Assembly: GCF_002332255.1 (NCBI RefSeq)
Contig: NZ_NRGW01000001.1
Span: 2,480,001-2,544,000, forward strand
Source: Halomonas sp. JB37
GTDB taxonomy: Bacteria > Pseudomonadota > Gammaproteobacteria > Pseudomonadales > Halomonadaceae
Length of the DNA: 64,000 bases
Reading direction: 5' to 3'
The notes under the pieces are model-generated. The model was not told the origin of the DNA, did not search any database, and saw only the letters and a list, made by a program, of their open reading frames with translations. Every line of letters begins with the position of its first letter. Within the stretch, counting starts at the first letter, position 1. Shown one piece after another: positions 8,959 to 18,038 of the stretch. The translations under genes were made by a program, and so were the position numbers.

Positions 8959-9777
8959 TCACTCGCGTTGATCAGCTTCAAGCAGAAGATACGCCATGGC
9001 GTCATACACACCAGGCGCAGCCACGAGCAAATGCTCTGAGTAGAGATCAGCTGGCACCGCTGACGGCACTTCGTATAAGTGCCCTACTCGTGCGCCCGCC
9101 TCTCGTGCTATTACCCATCCTGCAACAAAATCCCAGGGCGAAACACTTTCGTAATAGGCATCTAAGCGTCCACAGGCAACATCGCATAAATCTAGCGCGG
9201 CCGCGCCATTGCGACGAAGATCTTGGCAGTGCATTAATACTGCTTCTAAACGTTTTAGCAGCTGTTTACGCGATTCATGACGATACGGAAAGCCTGTACC
9301 CACCAAGCTATGCATCAGCGAATCTGCATTGCTCGGCTGAATGGGTTGACCATTACAAAAAGCCCCTCCACCTTCCACAGCACTAAAGGTTTCGCCTAAA
9401 AATGGCGCATGAACAACGCCCACTTTGGCAATACCCTCTTCCAGCCATCCTATCGATACGGCGACGTGACGCAATCCCTGCGAGAAATTGACCGTGCCAT
9501 CGATAGGGTCAACAACCCAAAGATGTGATGCTTCCACATGCACAGCGCTTTCTGGAGCGAGTTCTTCACTCATTCGTGCTTCGCTTGGAAAGTGCTCCTC
9601 TAACCGCTTACTAATAAGTTGATCAACGGCAACATCAACATCCGTTACCAGTTCATTGTCTTTTTTCATCCGCCGTGAAAAACCTTGTTGCTCACGAGCG
9701 CGAACAATCATCTGGCCTGCTTCTTCAGCAATGGAAATGGCGATTTTGAGCCGCGACGATAGCGTGTGGTCAGTCAT
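8959..9777 (-). CDS. Inositol monophosphatase family protein (SuhB-like)
   Basis: Mg2+-dependent phosphatase fold of 272 residues. The family motifs are present in order: ELVTDVDVAVD for the first metal site, SEE, WVVDPIDGTVNF with the catalytic Asp/Asp/Thr, and SPWDFVAGWVIAREAG near the C-terminus. E. coli SuhB is 267 residues and dephosphorylates inositol 1-phosphate besides binding the transcription antitermination complex. Whether this is the SuhB orthologue or a paralogue such as a 3'-phosphoadenosine or histidinol phosphatase cannot be settled here. AGGAG six bases before the ATG confirms the start. No operon partner is evident. Confidence 0.87.
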   Translation of the reverse strand: MTDHTLSSRLKIAISIAEEAGQMIVRAREQQGFSRRMKKDNELVTDVDVAVDQLISKRLEEHFPSEARMSEELAPESAVHVEASHLWVVDPIDGTVNFSQGLRHVAVSIGWLEEGIAKVGVVHAPFLGETFSAVEGGGAFCNGQPIQPSNADSLMHSLVGTGFPYRHESRKQLLKRLEAVLMHCQDLRRNGAAALDLCDVACGRLDAYYESVSPWDFVAGWVIAREAGARVGHLYEVPSAVPADLYSEHLLVAAPGVYDAMAYLLLEADQRE

Positions 9778-9943
9778 TGAATCTCCTATTTAGGATGACT
9801 AATGGATATAACTACACACCATAAGCTGACAAGGGATAATTTTCGAGTCGCATTAGCTTTTAATGAATATATTTAGCGCGGACTAGCCCCTCTTATCTGA
9901 GCGTAACGTTATACCCATTGTTGTTAATCCTTCATTCAAAAAT

Positions 9944-10426
9944 TCAACGACATTCAGAAGGCAAAAATTTAGGATCGATCTCGTTGTCACCACCCACTCT
10001 GCACTCCCAATTAATACCCTCACCACCTTCCCCATTAGGATCAAAAACTAGCGTGCCACCTGCTAAATCACTAACAACCGACGTATCTTGCATTGTGATT
10101 ACTGTTACGCCCGACTCACCTGGAGAAACATCAATACTTGCAACATACCTGCCCGAGAGCTGGTCTGGCGCAGAGAGCCCTGCTTGCTCATTATCATCAG
10201 GAAATGCACCGTGCGTTATATGGTACTCAGAAATAGCTGCTTTTACAGGCGACATTAAACTCAAGGCCTCACCCACCTGCGCACGCCCTACATAGTTCTG
10301 ATACTGGGGCACCGCGAAGGACGCCAAAACCCCAATAATAGCCACAACGATCATCAGTTCGATCAGCGTGAAGCCGCGCTGATTACTGCACCGGAGTACA
10401 CGCATTTCTCTTAATGATAATGGCAC
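9944..10426 (-). CDS. pilA: Type IV pilin, major-pilin-like
   Basis: Prepilin of 160 residues. The leader ends in QRG|FTLIELMIVV: cleavage after Gly18, methylated Phe as residue 1, and the conserved Glu at mature position 5. The hydrophobic helix IELMIVVAIIGVLASFAVP follows. Two cysteines near the C-terminus (in WECRVGG and PSECR) form the expected disulfide loop. I place the start at the GTG at 10426 because AGGAG lies seven bases before it; the ATG at 10405 would give an 11-residue leader and has a poorer ribosome site. It is divergent from pilBCD, the machinery that processes and assembles it. Confidence 0.93.
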   Translation of the reverse strand: MPLSLREMRVLRCSNQRGFTLIELMIVVAIIGVLASFAVPQYQNYVGRAQVGEALSLMSPVKAAISEYHITHGAFPDDNEQAGLSAPDQLSGRYVASIDVSPGESGVTVITMQDTSVVSDLAGGTLVFDPNGEGGEGINWECRVGGDNEIDPKFLPSECR

Positions 10427-10652
10427 AGTTAAGCTCCTGATATTTCTCAATAAAATTAAATATAAAGCTAATTATAATGAATTATAAAAATTAAAAATAG
10501 CTCACTTTATTTAATATTACAAGCTAGAAACAACTGATAATTAATTTAAAACCACCCTATTATTATCATCAAAAATCGCGCTAAGCTGGCAGACTAAGCT
10601 GCCCAATAAAGATACAAGCATTCGTTTATGCCTATCTAACATAGGTCTTCAG
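10427..10652. promoter_or_regulatory. AT-rich divergent promoter region between pilA and pilB
   Basis: About 226 bp, much richer in A/T than the surrounding genes, with several TATAAT-like hexamers on the pilA side (for example around 10470-10490). It must hold the promoters of both pilus units. A GGCAG...CTGC element near 10588-10603 resembles a sigma54 site but has the wrong spacing (see rejected list). Confidence 0.45.
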
Positions 10653-12419
10653 ATGAGTCAGTCCTATATTAAGCCTACGGTAAGCCATCCTATGCCTAAC
10701 GCTGACGCTTTTAATACTAAACGCCGCCTTGTCCATCATGGGCTATTGACGGAATCACAAGCAGACGCGGTGGAAATAGAGGAAAACAATCTAAAAATAT
10801 TTTATTTTCAGCATGTTATTGATAGCGGGCTGGTTAAAACTGTCGAAGCAGCGGTAATAGTGGGCTATGAGCATAGGCTTCCTATCATCAATCTTGATGA
10901 CGTTAATATTAATAGCTTACCACCACCATCTGAATACCCAGCTAAGCTACTGCAGCGCCTTCAAGCTTTGCCATTGTCGCGCCATGGCCATCATTTAATC
11001 GTGGCGGTCGCTTATCCATTGACATTGACAACGCTGGATGAACTGCAAATAGCCACGGGACTTAATGTTGAATGCATACTCGCACCTGCAGATCAAATCT
11101 CTGCATCTCTTAATCGCTATTTTTGTTTAGATGAGCATGAAGATGACACGCTAAATAAACTGGATACTATTGATGCAGCTATTAACGACTTAAACACATT
11201 GGCTAGGCAGCACATGGATCACGCAAGGCCCCTAGAAAAGTCCTTTCAGGACAGTGATGATGCGCCCGTCGTAAGATTTGTTAATAACATCGTGTCGGAT
11301 GCGGTTCGTCGTGGCGCGTCCGACATTCATTTTGAGCCCTATGAAACACTTTATCGCGTACGCTTTCGCATAGACGGACTGCTCGTTGAAGTTGCACAGC
11401 CTCCGCTAGCATTGTGCAAAAGGATTGCTGCTCGTTTAAAAGTCATGGCGCGCTTAGACATCTCAGAACGACGGCTGCCGCAGGACGGCTCACTAAAACT
11501 CAATATGTCGCGCACGCGCGCTCTCGACTTCAGGATTAATTCGCTGCCAACGGTTTATGGTGAAAAGATAGTGCTTCGAATTCTAGATCCCAACACCGCC
11601 CAGCTAAGCATCGAACAGCTAGGCTTTACCGATGAACAGCGTGATCACTATCAGCAAGCGTTAAGTCAGCCTCAAGGAATGATCCTAGTAACAGGGCCTA
11701 CCGGTAGTGGTAAAACCGTTTCGCTCTATACCGGTATTAATATTCTCAATAAAGTTGAGCGCAATATTTGTACCGCAGAAGACCCTGTTGAAATCAAGGT
11801 GCCCGGTATCAACCAGGTAAGCGTGCTACCAAAAATAGGCCTTGATTTTGCAAGCTCCCTACGGGCATTTTTGCGCCAAGATCCGGACGTAATCATGGTC
11901 GGTGAAATTCGAGATCTTGAAACAGCTGATATTGCTGTCAAAGCAGCGCAGACAGGCCACTTGGTGCTCTCGACTGTACACACTAACTCAGCTGCTGAAA
12001 CGCTCACCCGCCTTGCTCAAATGGGCATTTCATCATTTAACATCGCTAGCGCCGTGAAACTCATCCTTGCCCAGCGCTTGGCGCGCAAACTTTGCCCACA
12101 TTGCAAAGAGCCTGCGGAAATTCCTCATGAAATATTACGTAAACAAGGCTTCTGTGATGACGAAATTCTTCACTCGACTATCTACAAAGCTGCCAGCTGC
12201 AGCCACTGCACGCAAGGTTATAAAGGTCGTATCGGACTTTATGAAGTGGTGCCTATCACCGATGCCATTCGCCAGCTAATACTGCGTGATGCTAACGCGC
12301 TGGATATCGATCAACAGGCCCGTCGAGAAGGCTTTCTCAGCCTTCATCGCAACGGCTTATTAAAAGTAATGCAGGGTGTTACTAGCCTTGAAGAGATCCA
12401 CCGAGTGAGCAAGGAGTAA
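10653..12419 (+). CDS. pilB: Type IV pilus assembly ATPase PilB
   Basis: Hexameric extension motor of the type IV pilus, 588 residues, slightly longer than the usual 566-570. The N-terminal MshEN-type domain is followed by the GspE ATPase core. Walker A is GPTGSGKT near residue 347; the Asp box, Walker B and His box follow (AEDPVEIKVPGINQV, DPDVIMVGEIRDLETA, TGHLVLSTVHTNSA). Four zinc-binding cysteines are seen as CPHC near residue 480 and CSHC near 516. It begins an operon pilB-pilC-pilD-coaE-yacG; pilC starts four bases after its stop. No retraction ATPase (pilT) is in the window. Confidence 0.95.
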   Translation: MSQSYIKPTVSHPMPNADAFNTKRRLVHHGLLTESQADAVEIEENNLKIFYFQHVIDSGLVKTVEAAVIVGYEHRLPIINLDDVNINSLPPPSEYPAKLLQRLQALPLSRHGHHLIVAVAYPLTLTTLDELQIATGLNVECILAPADQISASLNRYFCLDEHEDDTLNKLDTIDAAINDLNTLARQHMDHARPLEKSFQDSDDAPVVRFVNNIVSDAVRRGASDIHFEPYETLYRVRFRIDGLLVEVAQPPLALCKRIAARLKVMARLDISERRLPQDGSLKLNMSRTRALDFRINSLPTVYGEKIVLRILDPNTAQLSIEQLGFTDEQRDHYQQALSQPQGMILVTGPTGSGKTVSLYTGINILNKVERNICTAEDPVEIKVPGINQVSVLPKIGLDFASSLRAFLRQDPDVIMVGEIRDLETADIAVKAAQTGHLVLSTVHTNSAAETLTRLAQMGISSFNIASAVKLILAQRLARKLCPHCKEPAEIPHEILRKQGFCDDEILHSTIYKAASCSHCTQGYKGRIGLYEVVPITDAIRQLILRDANALDIDQQARREGFLSLHRNGLLKVMQGVTSLEEIHRVSKE

Positions 12420-12422
12420 GGC

Positions 12423-13655
12423 ATGGCCAACACGACACACCTGCGCCCAACTCGTGCCATTAAGCTTTCGCGCTGGAAATGGATCGGCAAAGGGCCTCAA
12501 GATAGGTCATTAAGTGGTGAAATGATAGGACGCAATAAGGCTGAAATAGCCGCAGCATTGCGCAAGCAAGATATCGTTATCAGGCGCATCAGCAAGAAAA
12601 GCAACGTAGTCGGCAGTAGCCGCATTAACGCTAGTGACATCACGCTATTTGCTCGCCAGATGGCAACAATGATTCGAGCGGGCATTCCCTTACTGCAAGC
12701 GCTTCAAGTGGTCACTGAAAGCTTGAAGAAACCTGTTATGGTGGCCGTCATGCAACGGCTGATGATTGATATTTCGTCAGGCTCTAGCTTTTCTGACGCC
12801 TTAGCCCATCATCCAAAACACTTTGATCGGCTGTTTGTTAACTTAATAAATGCAGGTGAACAATCTGGTGCGCTGGATCAAATGCTCGATCGTGTTGCCA
12901 CCTATAAGGAAAAAGTGGCGTCGTTGAAAGCGCGTGTTAAAAAAGCGCTGTGGTATCCCTGCACTGTTTTGACGATTGGCACTGCAGTGACCATGCTGCT
13001 GTTAATTAAAGTTGTGCCCGAGTTCGAGGCTATGTTTCAGAATTTTGGCGCGGAGCTACCGGCACTAACGCAGATGACAGTGAATTTGTCCGAGCTTGCT
13101 CAGCGCTACTGGCTCGCAGTGCTGGCCGTAACGGGTATCGCTGTACTGCTACTCAAAATAAGCATTCAGCGTTCCCCAAGAGTTACCTATCGCATGCATA
13201 CAGTGCTGCTTCACTTACCCGTGATAGGCGATATTGCACATAAATCCGCTCTGGCGCGCTTTTCACGCACTTTAGCAACGACGTTCGCGTCTGGCATCCC
13301 CCTGGTCGAGGGTCTAGATATAAGCGCCGGAGCCACAGGCAGTAAGGTGTATGAGCGTGCGGTGCTACAAACACGTCGGGATGTCGCCACCGGGCATCCG
13401 TTACATTTCTCTATGCGCATGACAAACTGCTTTCCATCTATTGCTATTCAAATGGTAGGGGTCGGGGAAGAGGCTGGCTCATTAGACGCCATGCTTAATC
13501 GCATCGCCGATTATTATGAAGAAGAAGTAGATAATAAAGTCGATGCGCTAACATCGCTCATGGAGCCCATTATCATTGTTATATTAGGTGTTGTGGTAGG
13601 TGGCGTTGTGGTCTCGATGTATTTACCTATCTTCGAGTTGGGCTCTGCTCTCTAA
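12423..13655 (+). CDS. pilC: Type IV pilus inner-membrane platform protein PilC
   Basis: Polytopic platform protein of 410 residues that couples PilB to pilin in the inner membrane. It has the two GspF domains of the family: residues about 75-195 begin with ITLFARQMATMIRAGIPLLQAL, and about 275-400 with LARFSRTLATTFASGIPLVEGL. Three membrane segments are visible, the last near the C-terminus (EPIIIVILGVVVGGVVVSMYLPIF). The start has AAGGAG within the pilB stop region, so it is translationally coupled to pilB. Confidence 0.94.
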   Translation: MANTTHLRPTRAIKLSRWKWIGKGPQDRSLSGEMIGRNKAEIAAALRKQDIVIRRISKKSNVVGSSRINASDITLFARQMATMIRAGIPLLQALQVVTESLKKPVMVAVMQRLMIDISSGSSFSDALAHHPKHFDRLFVNLINAGEQSGALDQMLDRVATYKEKVASLKARVKKALWYPCTVLTIGTAVTMLLLIKVVPEFEAMFQNFGAELPALTQMTVNLSELAQRYWLAVLAVTGIAVLLLKISIQRSPRVTYRMHTVLLHLPVIGDIAHKSALARFSRTLATTFASGIPLVEGLDISAGATGSKVYERAVLQTRRDVATGHPLHFSMRMTNCFPSIAIQMVGVGEEAGSLDAMLNRIADYYEEEVDNKVDALTSLMEPIIIVILGVVVGGVVVSMYLPIFELGSAL

Positions 13656-13688
13656 TGTTTCTATCATTTCAAAATGCTAAGGAGCGAC

Positions 13689-14534
13689 ATGTACCATCCT
13701 TCACTTATTGTATGGCTACTGACTTTAATGGTTGGGCTGTGCTTGGGTAGTTTTCTCAACGTCGTGATTACACGCCTGCCAGTAATATTAATGCGCCATT
13801 GGCGCAGCGAGGCTCGTGCAGCTCTTGAACTAGAGGAAGAACAATCAACGCGCTTTAACTTAGCAACACCTGGCTCTATGTGTCCACGCTGTGAAACCCC
13901 TATTGCTTGGCACGACAATCTGCCTATTATCAGCTGGATAAAGCGTCGTGGGCGCTGCGCCGAATGTAAAATCGGCATTAGCTTACAATATCCCTTAGTG
14001 GAAATAGCCGGCGGCCTGCTAGCCATAGCCGTGTTATCGCTTCACGGACTAAACGCACAATCAGCATTTATCTATGCCGCCTGCCTGATGCTGCTGGCGC
14101 TCGCCGTGATCGACTTTCGCACTCAGCTATTACCCGATGTAATCACCATCCCCTTACTATGGGCAGGTTTGCTGTTCCAGCTCATCTTCCAACCCTTTAT
14201 GCTCTCGAATGCCATCATTGGCGCAATGGCAGGTTACTTAATCCTGTGGAGCTTTTATTGGCTATTCAAACTGATCACTGGTAAAGAAGGTATGGGCTTT
14301 GGCGACTTCAAACTACTCGCGGCACTTGGCGCTTGGCTGGGATGGAGCTTTTTACCACTATTGCTAATCCTTTCCGCAGGGCTTGGAGCTGTTGTAGGGC
14401 TCATTGCACAAGCCTGTTTGCCACATCTGCGTGGGAAGCCACTCCCCTTCGGCCCATTCCTAGCGCTCGCGGGCTGGGTAGCATTGTTAGTCGGTGATGA
14501 GCTTATGTCGCTATATGTCAGTATGATTATTTAA
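13689..14534 (+). CDS. pilD: Prepilin peptidase / N-methyltransferase
   Basis: Membrane aspartyl protease that cleaves prepilin leaders after Gly and methylates the new N-terminus; it should process the PilA encoded nearby. The ATG at 13689 follows AAGGAG and gives 281 residues; an ATG 15 bases earlier lacks a ribosome site. The N-terminal cytoplasmic loop carries the two zinc-type cysteine pairs, CPRC and CAEC. Catalytic aspartates lie in VIDFRTQLLPDVITIP and GMGFGDFKLLAALGAWLG. About seven to eight hydrophobic helices are present. Third gene of the pil operon, followed by coaE as in Pseudomonas. Confidence 0.95.
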   Translation: MYHPSLIVWLLTLMVGLCLGSFLNVVITRLPVILMRHWRSEARAALELEEEQSTRFNLATPGSMCPRCETPIAWHDNLPIISWIKRRGRCAECKIGISLQYPLVEIAGGLLAIAVLSLHGLNAQSAFIYAACLMLLALAVIDFRTQLLPDVITIPLLWAGLLFQLIFQPFMLSNAIIGAMAGYLILWSFYWLFKLITGKEGMGFGDFKLLAALGAWLGWSFLPLLLILSAGLGAVVGLIAQACLPHLRGKPLPFGPFLALAGWVALLVGDELMSLYVSMII

Positions 14535-14586
14535 CACTTAGTCATTTAAAACTTAGCCATTTGACACTTCACTATATGAGGCACTA

Positions 14587-15192
14587 ATGATTATCGGATT
14601 AACCGGGGGGATTGGATCAGGTAAGTCTACCGTTGCTCGTGCCTTCGAAACGTTTGGCGCCGCCTGGATTGATGCCGACGATGTTGCTAGAGAAGTCGTT
14701 GCCGCCGGGGAGCCCGCGCTGATCGCTATTAAAAATCGCTTTGGTGATCGTATCATTTGCCAAGATGATGGCACGCTCAATCGCGCCGTTTTACGTGACA
14801 TTGTATTTAAAGACCCAGAACAACGACAGTGGCTAGAATCAGTCACGCACCCCAAAATACGCGAGCGTATTCTAGAGCACTTGAAGCGGCTTAAATCCCA
14901 GGGCGCGCCGTATGTTCTGCTAGTGTCACCGCTACTGTTTGAATCGGGTCAAAGCGAGCTGGTCGGCCGCTGCATCGTTGTTGATGTGCCCCAAGCGCTG
15001 CAACTATCCAGGACGCTAATGCGAGATGGGGTGAGTGAAAGCCAGGTGCGTGCTATTCTCGCGGCCCAACTTACACGCGACCAACGGCTGGCAAAGGCAG
15101 ATGATGTGATTGATAACAGTGGTGACCACGCGAGCATGAGAAAGCAAGTGGCACGACTTGATGCATCCTACCGACAGCTGCTTAACTGCTGA
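14587..15192 (+). CDS. coaE: Dephospho-CoA kinase
   Basis: Last step of coenzyme A synthesis: phosphorylates the 3'-OH of dephospho-CoA with ATP. The 201-residue protein begins MIIGLTGGIGSGKST, with the P-loop at residues 7-15, followed by the conserved DADDVAREVVA. Further family segments are LLVSPLLFESG and SRTLMRDGVSESQVRAILAAQ. GAGG lies shortly before the ATG. The pilD-coaE-yacG order is the common gammaproteobacterial arrangement. Confidence 0.96.
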   Translation: MIIGLTGGIGSGKSTVARAFETFGAAWIDADDVAREVVAAGEPALIAIKNRFGDRIICQDDGTLNRAVLRDIVFKDPEQRQWLESVTHPKIRERILEHLKRLKSQGAPYVLLVSPLLFESGQSELVGRCIVVDVPQALQLSRTLMRDGVSESQVRAILAAQLTRDQRLAKADDVIDNSGDHASMRKQVARLDASYRQLLNC

Positions 15193-15225
15193 TCCATCGC
15201 ATTTGTTACCGCAAACGGAGTTTTT

Positions 15226-15459
15226 ATGGCTAGCCCTGCAAATGATTCCCCACTCGAGGTTAACTGCCCACAGTGCGCCAAGCCCGTTCAGTGGCTACCA
15301 GAAAGTACGTATCGCCCTTTCTGCAGCAAGCGCTGTCAGCTGTTAGATTTAGGCGCCTGGGCCGACGAATCACACCGTATATCAGGTGAATCGGCGATGG
15401 ATGAAGCTGATATCGAAACACTGTTAGCGCAAGCGGATAAAGATGCGCCCCTTTCTTAG
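15226..15459 (+). CDS. yacG: Zinc-binding DNA gyrase inhibitor YacG
   Basis: Small zinc protein of 77 residues with cysteines at 14, 17, 33 and 37 (NCPQC and FCSKRC), which hold one Zn2+. In E. coli YacG binds GyrB and inhibits gyrase. [11 protein letters not shown] is the conserved block after the zinc site, and the tail is acidic. GGAG precedes the ATG. It directly precedes the interrupted Tus-family gene. Confidence 0.94.
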   Translation: MASPANDSPLEVNCPQCAKPVQWLPESTYRPFCSKRCQLLDLGAWADESHRISGESAMDEADIETLLAQADKDAPLS

Positions 15460-15717
15460 ACAAAAACGTCAATCAAAGCGGCCTTAGCGAGCCACGTGAC
15501 TAAACATGACTACCAATAAACCAGGATCATCGTCGCCCGCCGCCTATCAACTGCTGCTCAAACTAGAGCAGCAGTTTGACTATTTGCTCGCCACCATAGA
15601 TACCGCTGCCTCGCTATACGAGCAACAATCACCGGCGACCTGGGTCTTTCATCAAACGACGCCTTCGCATCACTGGCTGCGGGAAGCACTGTTCGATATG
15701 TGGCATGAGCAGGATCA

Positions 15718-15725
15718 AGATGGCC
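15718..15725. repeat. Left target-site duplication of the IS66 element
   Basis: AGATGGCC immediately before the left end of the element. It is identical to the copy at 18063-18070; 8 bp is the duplication length of the IS66 family. Confidence 0.93.
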
Positions 15726-15749
15726 GTAAGCGCGCCACTAACCACATCT
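15726..15749. repeat. Left terminal inverted repeat of the IS66 element
   Basis: 24 bp, matching the reverse complement of 18039-18062 at 23 of 24 positions. Confidence 0.93.
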
Positions 15750-15762
15750 AGCTAAGCATTTC

Positions 15763-17373
15763 TCAGGTAGGTAAGGTTTCTTTCCAGTGCCAGGGCAACA
15801 GTGCACTGAGATCGTCTTCGTTCAGCGTCGGCAGCGTTTCGAAGACGTGCTGCAGGTAGCCGTAAGGCGACAGGCCGTTGGCTTTGGCCGTTTCGATCAG
15901 GCTGTAGATTGCCGCGCTTGCTTGCGCTCCGCTTGGCGTGTGGCTGAACAGCCAGTTCTTACGGCCAACCACGAAGGGACGGATGGCGTTTTCGGCCGGA
16001 TTGTTATCCAGCGGGATGCACCCGTCGTCAAGGAAGCGGGTCAGGCGTGGCCACTGGCCATCCAGATAGTGCAGGGCTTTCCCTAGCGTGCTTTTGGGTA
16101 GCACCTGCGCCTGGGACTTGTCGAGCCAGGTGCGCAGTTGAGTGATCAGTGGGCGGCTCTTTTGATCGCGTAACGCCTGGCGTGCTGCAGGTGCCAGCGC
16201 TCTGGCCTGTTTTTCAACGCCATAGAGCTTGCTGATCTGGTTCAGCGCCCATCCGGCCTTGCCGGTTTTATTTTTCGGCTGCGCTTTCTGAGCCTCGATG
16301 AACTTGCGGCGAGCATGCGCCCAACATCCAGCATGGGTGATGTCATTACGCCGCACGACCTCGGCATAGCCTTCATAACCATCGGTGAGCAGGCAGCCAC
16401 TGTAATCGCCCAACAAGCGTAGGGGCACACGCCCGGCACGACTGGGGTCATAGTCGAACAACACGACCTGTTGACCCGGCGGACCACCGCGCTGCACCCA
16501 CATGTACGAGGTGGCGCTGGCCTTGCGGCCTTCTTCCTGATTAACCTGCAGGGTGGTCTCATCCATGTGGATCAGCGGGGCGTTTAGCAGTTGCTTACGC
16601 AGCGTCTCGATCAGCGGCAAGAGGCGCTCACCGGTCTGCACCATCCAGCGTGCCAGTGTATTTCGAGGCAGATGGGCACCGTGGCGGGTAAAGATCTGGC
16701 TCTGCCGGTAAAGCGGCAAGGCATCCTGGTACTTCGCGGTAGCGACATAGGCCAGTAAGGTGGCACTGGCATTGCTCTTGGGCAGCAGCTTGGCCGGTGC
16801 CGGGGCGGTCTTGACGTTTCCTTCGCAGATTGGGCAGGCGTATTTACGCCTCACATGACGGATCACTTCTACCCGTGCGGGCACAACATGAAGTTCTTCA
16901 CTGACCTCTTCACCGATGACCTTAAGCTCGGTGCCGTCTTCGGCACAACAACGCTCGGTAGCGTCCAGCGTATGCACCACCTCGACACGAGGCAGTTCAG
17001 GCGGCAAGGCGACGCGTCCGCCGCGGGTACGCTTGTTGGCCGAAGGTGCGACATTATCAGGCGGCGTTGCAGAAGCGTCGCCATCGGCGACGTCAGCGGG
17101 CGCCTCATCTGCGGCACCTTCGTCGTCATCGACGATGAGTTCGGCCTCATTAATCAGCAGATCGCCCTGCTTGATGCCGTACTTTTCCGTGGAAGGGCCA
17201 AACTGGCGTTCTAATGCCAGGCGGAACTGCTCATAAAGTGACTGTTTGGTGGCTTCCCACTGCGCCTCTTTTTTCTCCATCAGGCGATGAAGTTGCGCAA
17301 TCTCTTGCTGCTGCGCTTTGACCTGGCGCTGCAGTTGGGAGATGTCCTGGGCGGGGGGCGTGGTGCTTTTCAT
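15763..17373 (-). CDS. tnpC: IS66 family transposase TnpC
   Basis: DDE transposase of 536 residues. The N-terminal leucine-rich coiled coil (QLQRQVKAQQQEIAQLHRLM) is followed by an acidic linker and the zinc-finger-like domain (KYACPICEGNVKTAP). The catalytic core shows HMDETTLQV, LLTDGYEGYAEV, CWAHARRKF and PLDNNPAENAIRPFVVGRKN, covering the DDE triad. The C-terminal YGYLQHVFETLP and LLPWHW are typical of the family. It looks intact. Confidence 0.96.
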   Translation of the reverse strand: MKSTTPPAQDISQLQRQVKAQQQEIAQLHRLMEKKEAQWEATKQSLYEQFRLALERQFGPSTEKYGIKQGDLLINEAELIVDDDEGAADEAPADVADGDASATPPDNVAPSANKRTRGGRVALPPELPRVEVVHTLDATERCCAEDGTELKVIGEEVSEELHVVPARVEVIRHVRRKYACPICEGNVKTAPAPAKLLPKSNASATLLAYVATAKYQDALPLYRQSQIFTRHGAHLPRNTLARWMVQTGERLLPLIETLRKQLLNAPLIHMDETTLQVNQEEGRKASATSYMWVQRGGPPGQQVVLFDYDPSRAGRVPLRLLGDYSGCLLTDGYEGYAEVVRRNDITHAGCWAHARRKFIEAQKAQPKNKTGKAGWALNQISKLYGVEKQARALAPAARQALRDQKSRPLITQLRTWLDKSQAQVLPKSTLGKALHYLDGQWPRLTRFLDDGCIPLDNNPAENAIRPFVVGRKNWLFSHTPSGAQASAAIYSLIETAKANGLSPYGYLQHVFETLPTLNEDDLSALLPWHWKETLPT

Positions 17374-17418
17374 GCCTTGAAGTGTATCAAAAAACCATTA
17401 AAAAGCGGAGCAAAAAAA

Positions 17419-17775
17419 TCAGCCAACACACTTAAAATTCAATGCTTTATGAGGCTGCATGGCCTTCAGGTCATAGCCGTCTAGCAGCCAGTTCAGTTCC
17501 TGGCCACTTAAGGTCACGGCGTCACCGTCCAGGTGCGTTGGCCACTTGAATCGCTCACGCTCCAGGCGCTTATACCAGACGACAAAGCCGTTACGCTCCC
17601 AGAACAGTAGTTTGATTTTATCCCGCTGGCGATTGCCAAAGACAAACAACGCCTTATCAAACGGGTTCAGCTCCATGGCCTCCTGAACCAACAAGGCCAG
17701 CCCGTCGATCTGTTTGCGCATGTCCACCGATTCGCGACAAAGGTATACGGTCAGGTGAGTGCTCGGACGGATCAT
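17419..17775 (-). CDS. tnpB: IS66 family accessory protein TnpB (Orf2)
   Basis: 118 residues from the ATG at 17775; an open frame extends further upstream but that part overlaps tnpA in another frame. Family signatures are YLCRESVDMRKQIDGLALLV, LFVFGNRQRDKIKLLFWERNGF and WYKRLERERFKWP. TnpB is needed with TnpA for efficient IS66 transposition; its biochemical role is not well defined. The start overlaps the tnpA stop by four bases (ATGA). Confidence 0.95.
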   Translation of the reverse strand: MIRPSTHLTVYLCRESVDMRKQIDGLALLVQEAMELNPFDKALFVFGNRQRDKIKLLFWERNGFVVWYKRLERERFKWPTHLDGDAVTLSGQELNWLLDGYDLKAMQPHKALNFKCVG

Positions 17776-17984
17776 GGCGCCACCGCCACTTTTACAAAGC
17801 GGGCAGGACGATGACGGGGTGGCACCGGTAAGCCGCGAACGTTCAAACGTTTTTCCCAGAGCAGTAGATCGGCTAAGGTAAGTTCTTGTTGCGAGGCGTA
17901 TTCGCTGAGGGGAATCTCGCGCACCGAGGCGTGATACAGATGCCCGAGCCAAAACGCCTGCATGGAGTTGAGTTCTTGGATCAT
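17772..17984 (-). CDS. tnpA: IS66 family accessory protein TnpA (Orf1), short
   Basis: 70 residues, starting at an ATG preceded by AGGAG with six bases between. The segment FWLGHLYHASVREIPLSEYASQQEL matches the helix-turn-helix start of IS66 TnpA proteins (W..H...S..PLSEYA). It is shorter than many TnpA proteins and overlaps tnpB by ATGA. It is the first gene of the element's operon. Confidence 0.88.
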   Translation of the reverse strand: MIQELNSMQAFWLGHLYHASVREIPLSEYASQQELTLADLLLWEKRLNVRGLPVPPRHRPARFVKVAVAP

Positions 17985-18038
17985 GAGGATCTCCTGGATG
18001 AAGAAACCTCAGTGTGGTCAGCAAAACTCCGCTTGAGA

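Noticed and set aside
8925-9386. 153-residue plus-strand frame over the phosphatase gene.
   Set aside because: Antisense to a gene with clear family motifs; low-complexity His/Arg-rich translation.
10588-10603. Sigma54 promoter near pilB.
   Set aside because: The GG and GC elements are 11 bases apart instead of 10, and the surrounding consensus is weak.
15480-15520. Ter-like sequence overlapping the tus start (as TerB does in E. coli).
   Set aside because: Only a short ATGTT-type resemblance on the minus strand around 15500; the core GTTGTAAC is absent.
16855-17236. Plus-strand frames of 106-119 residues inside the IS66 transposase.
   Set aside because: They are antisense shadows of tnpC with no ribosome site.
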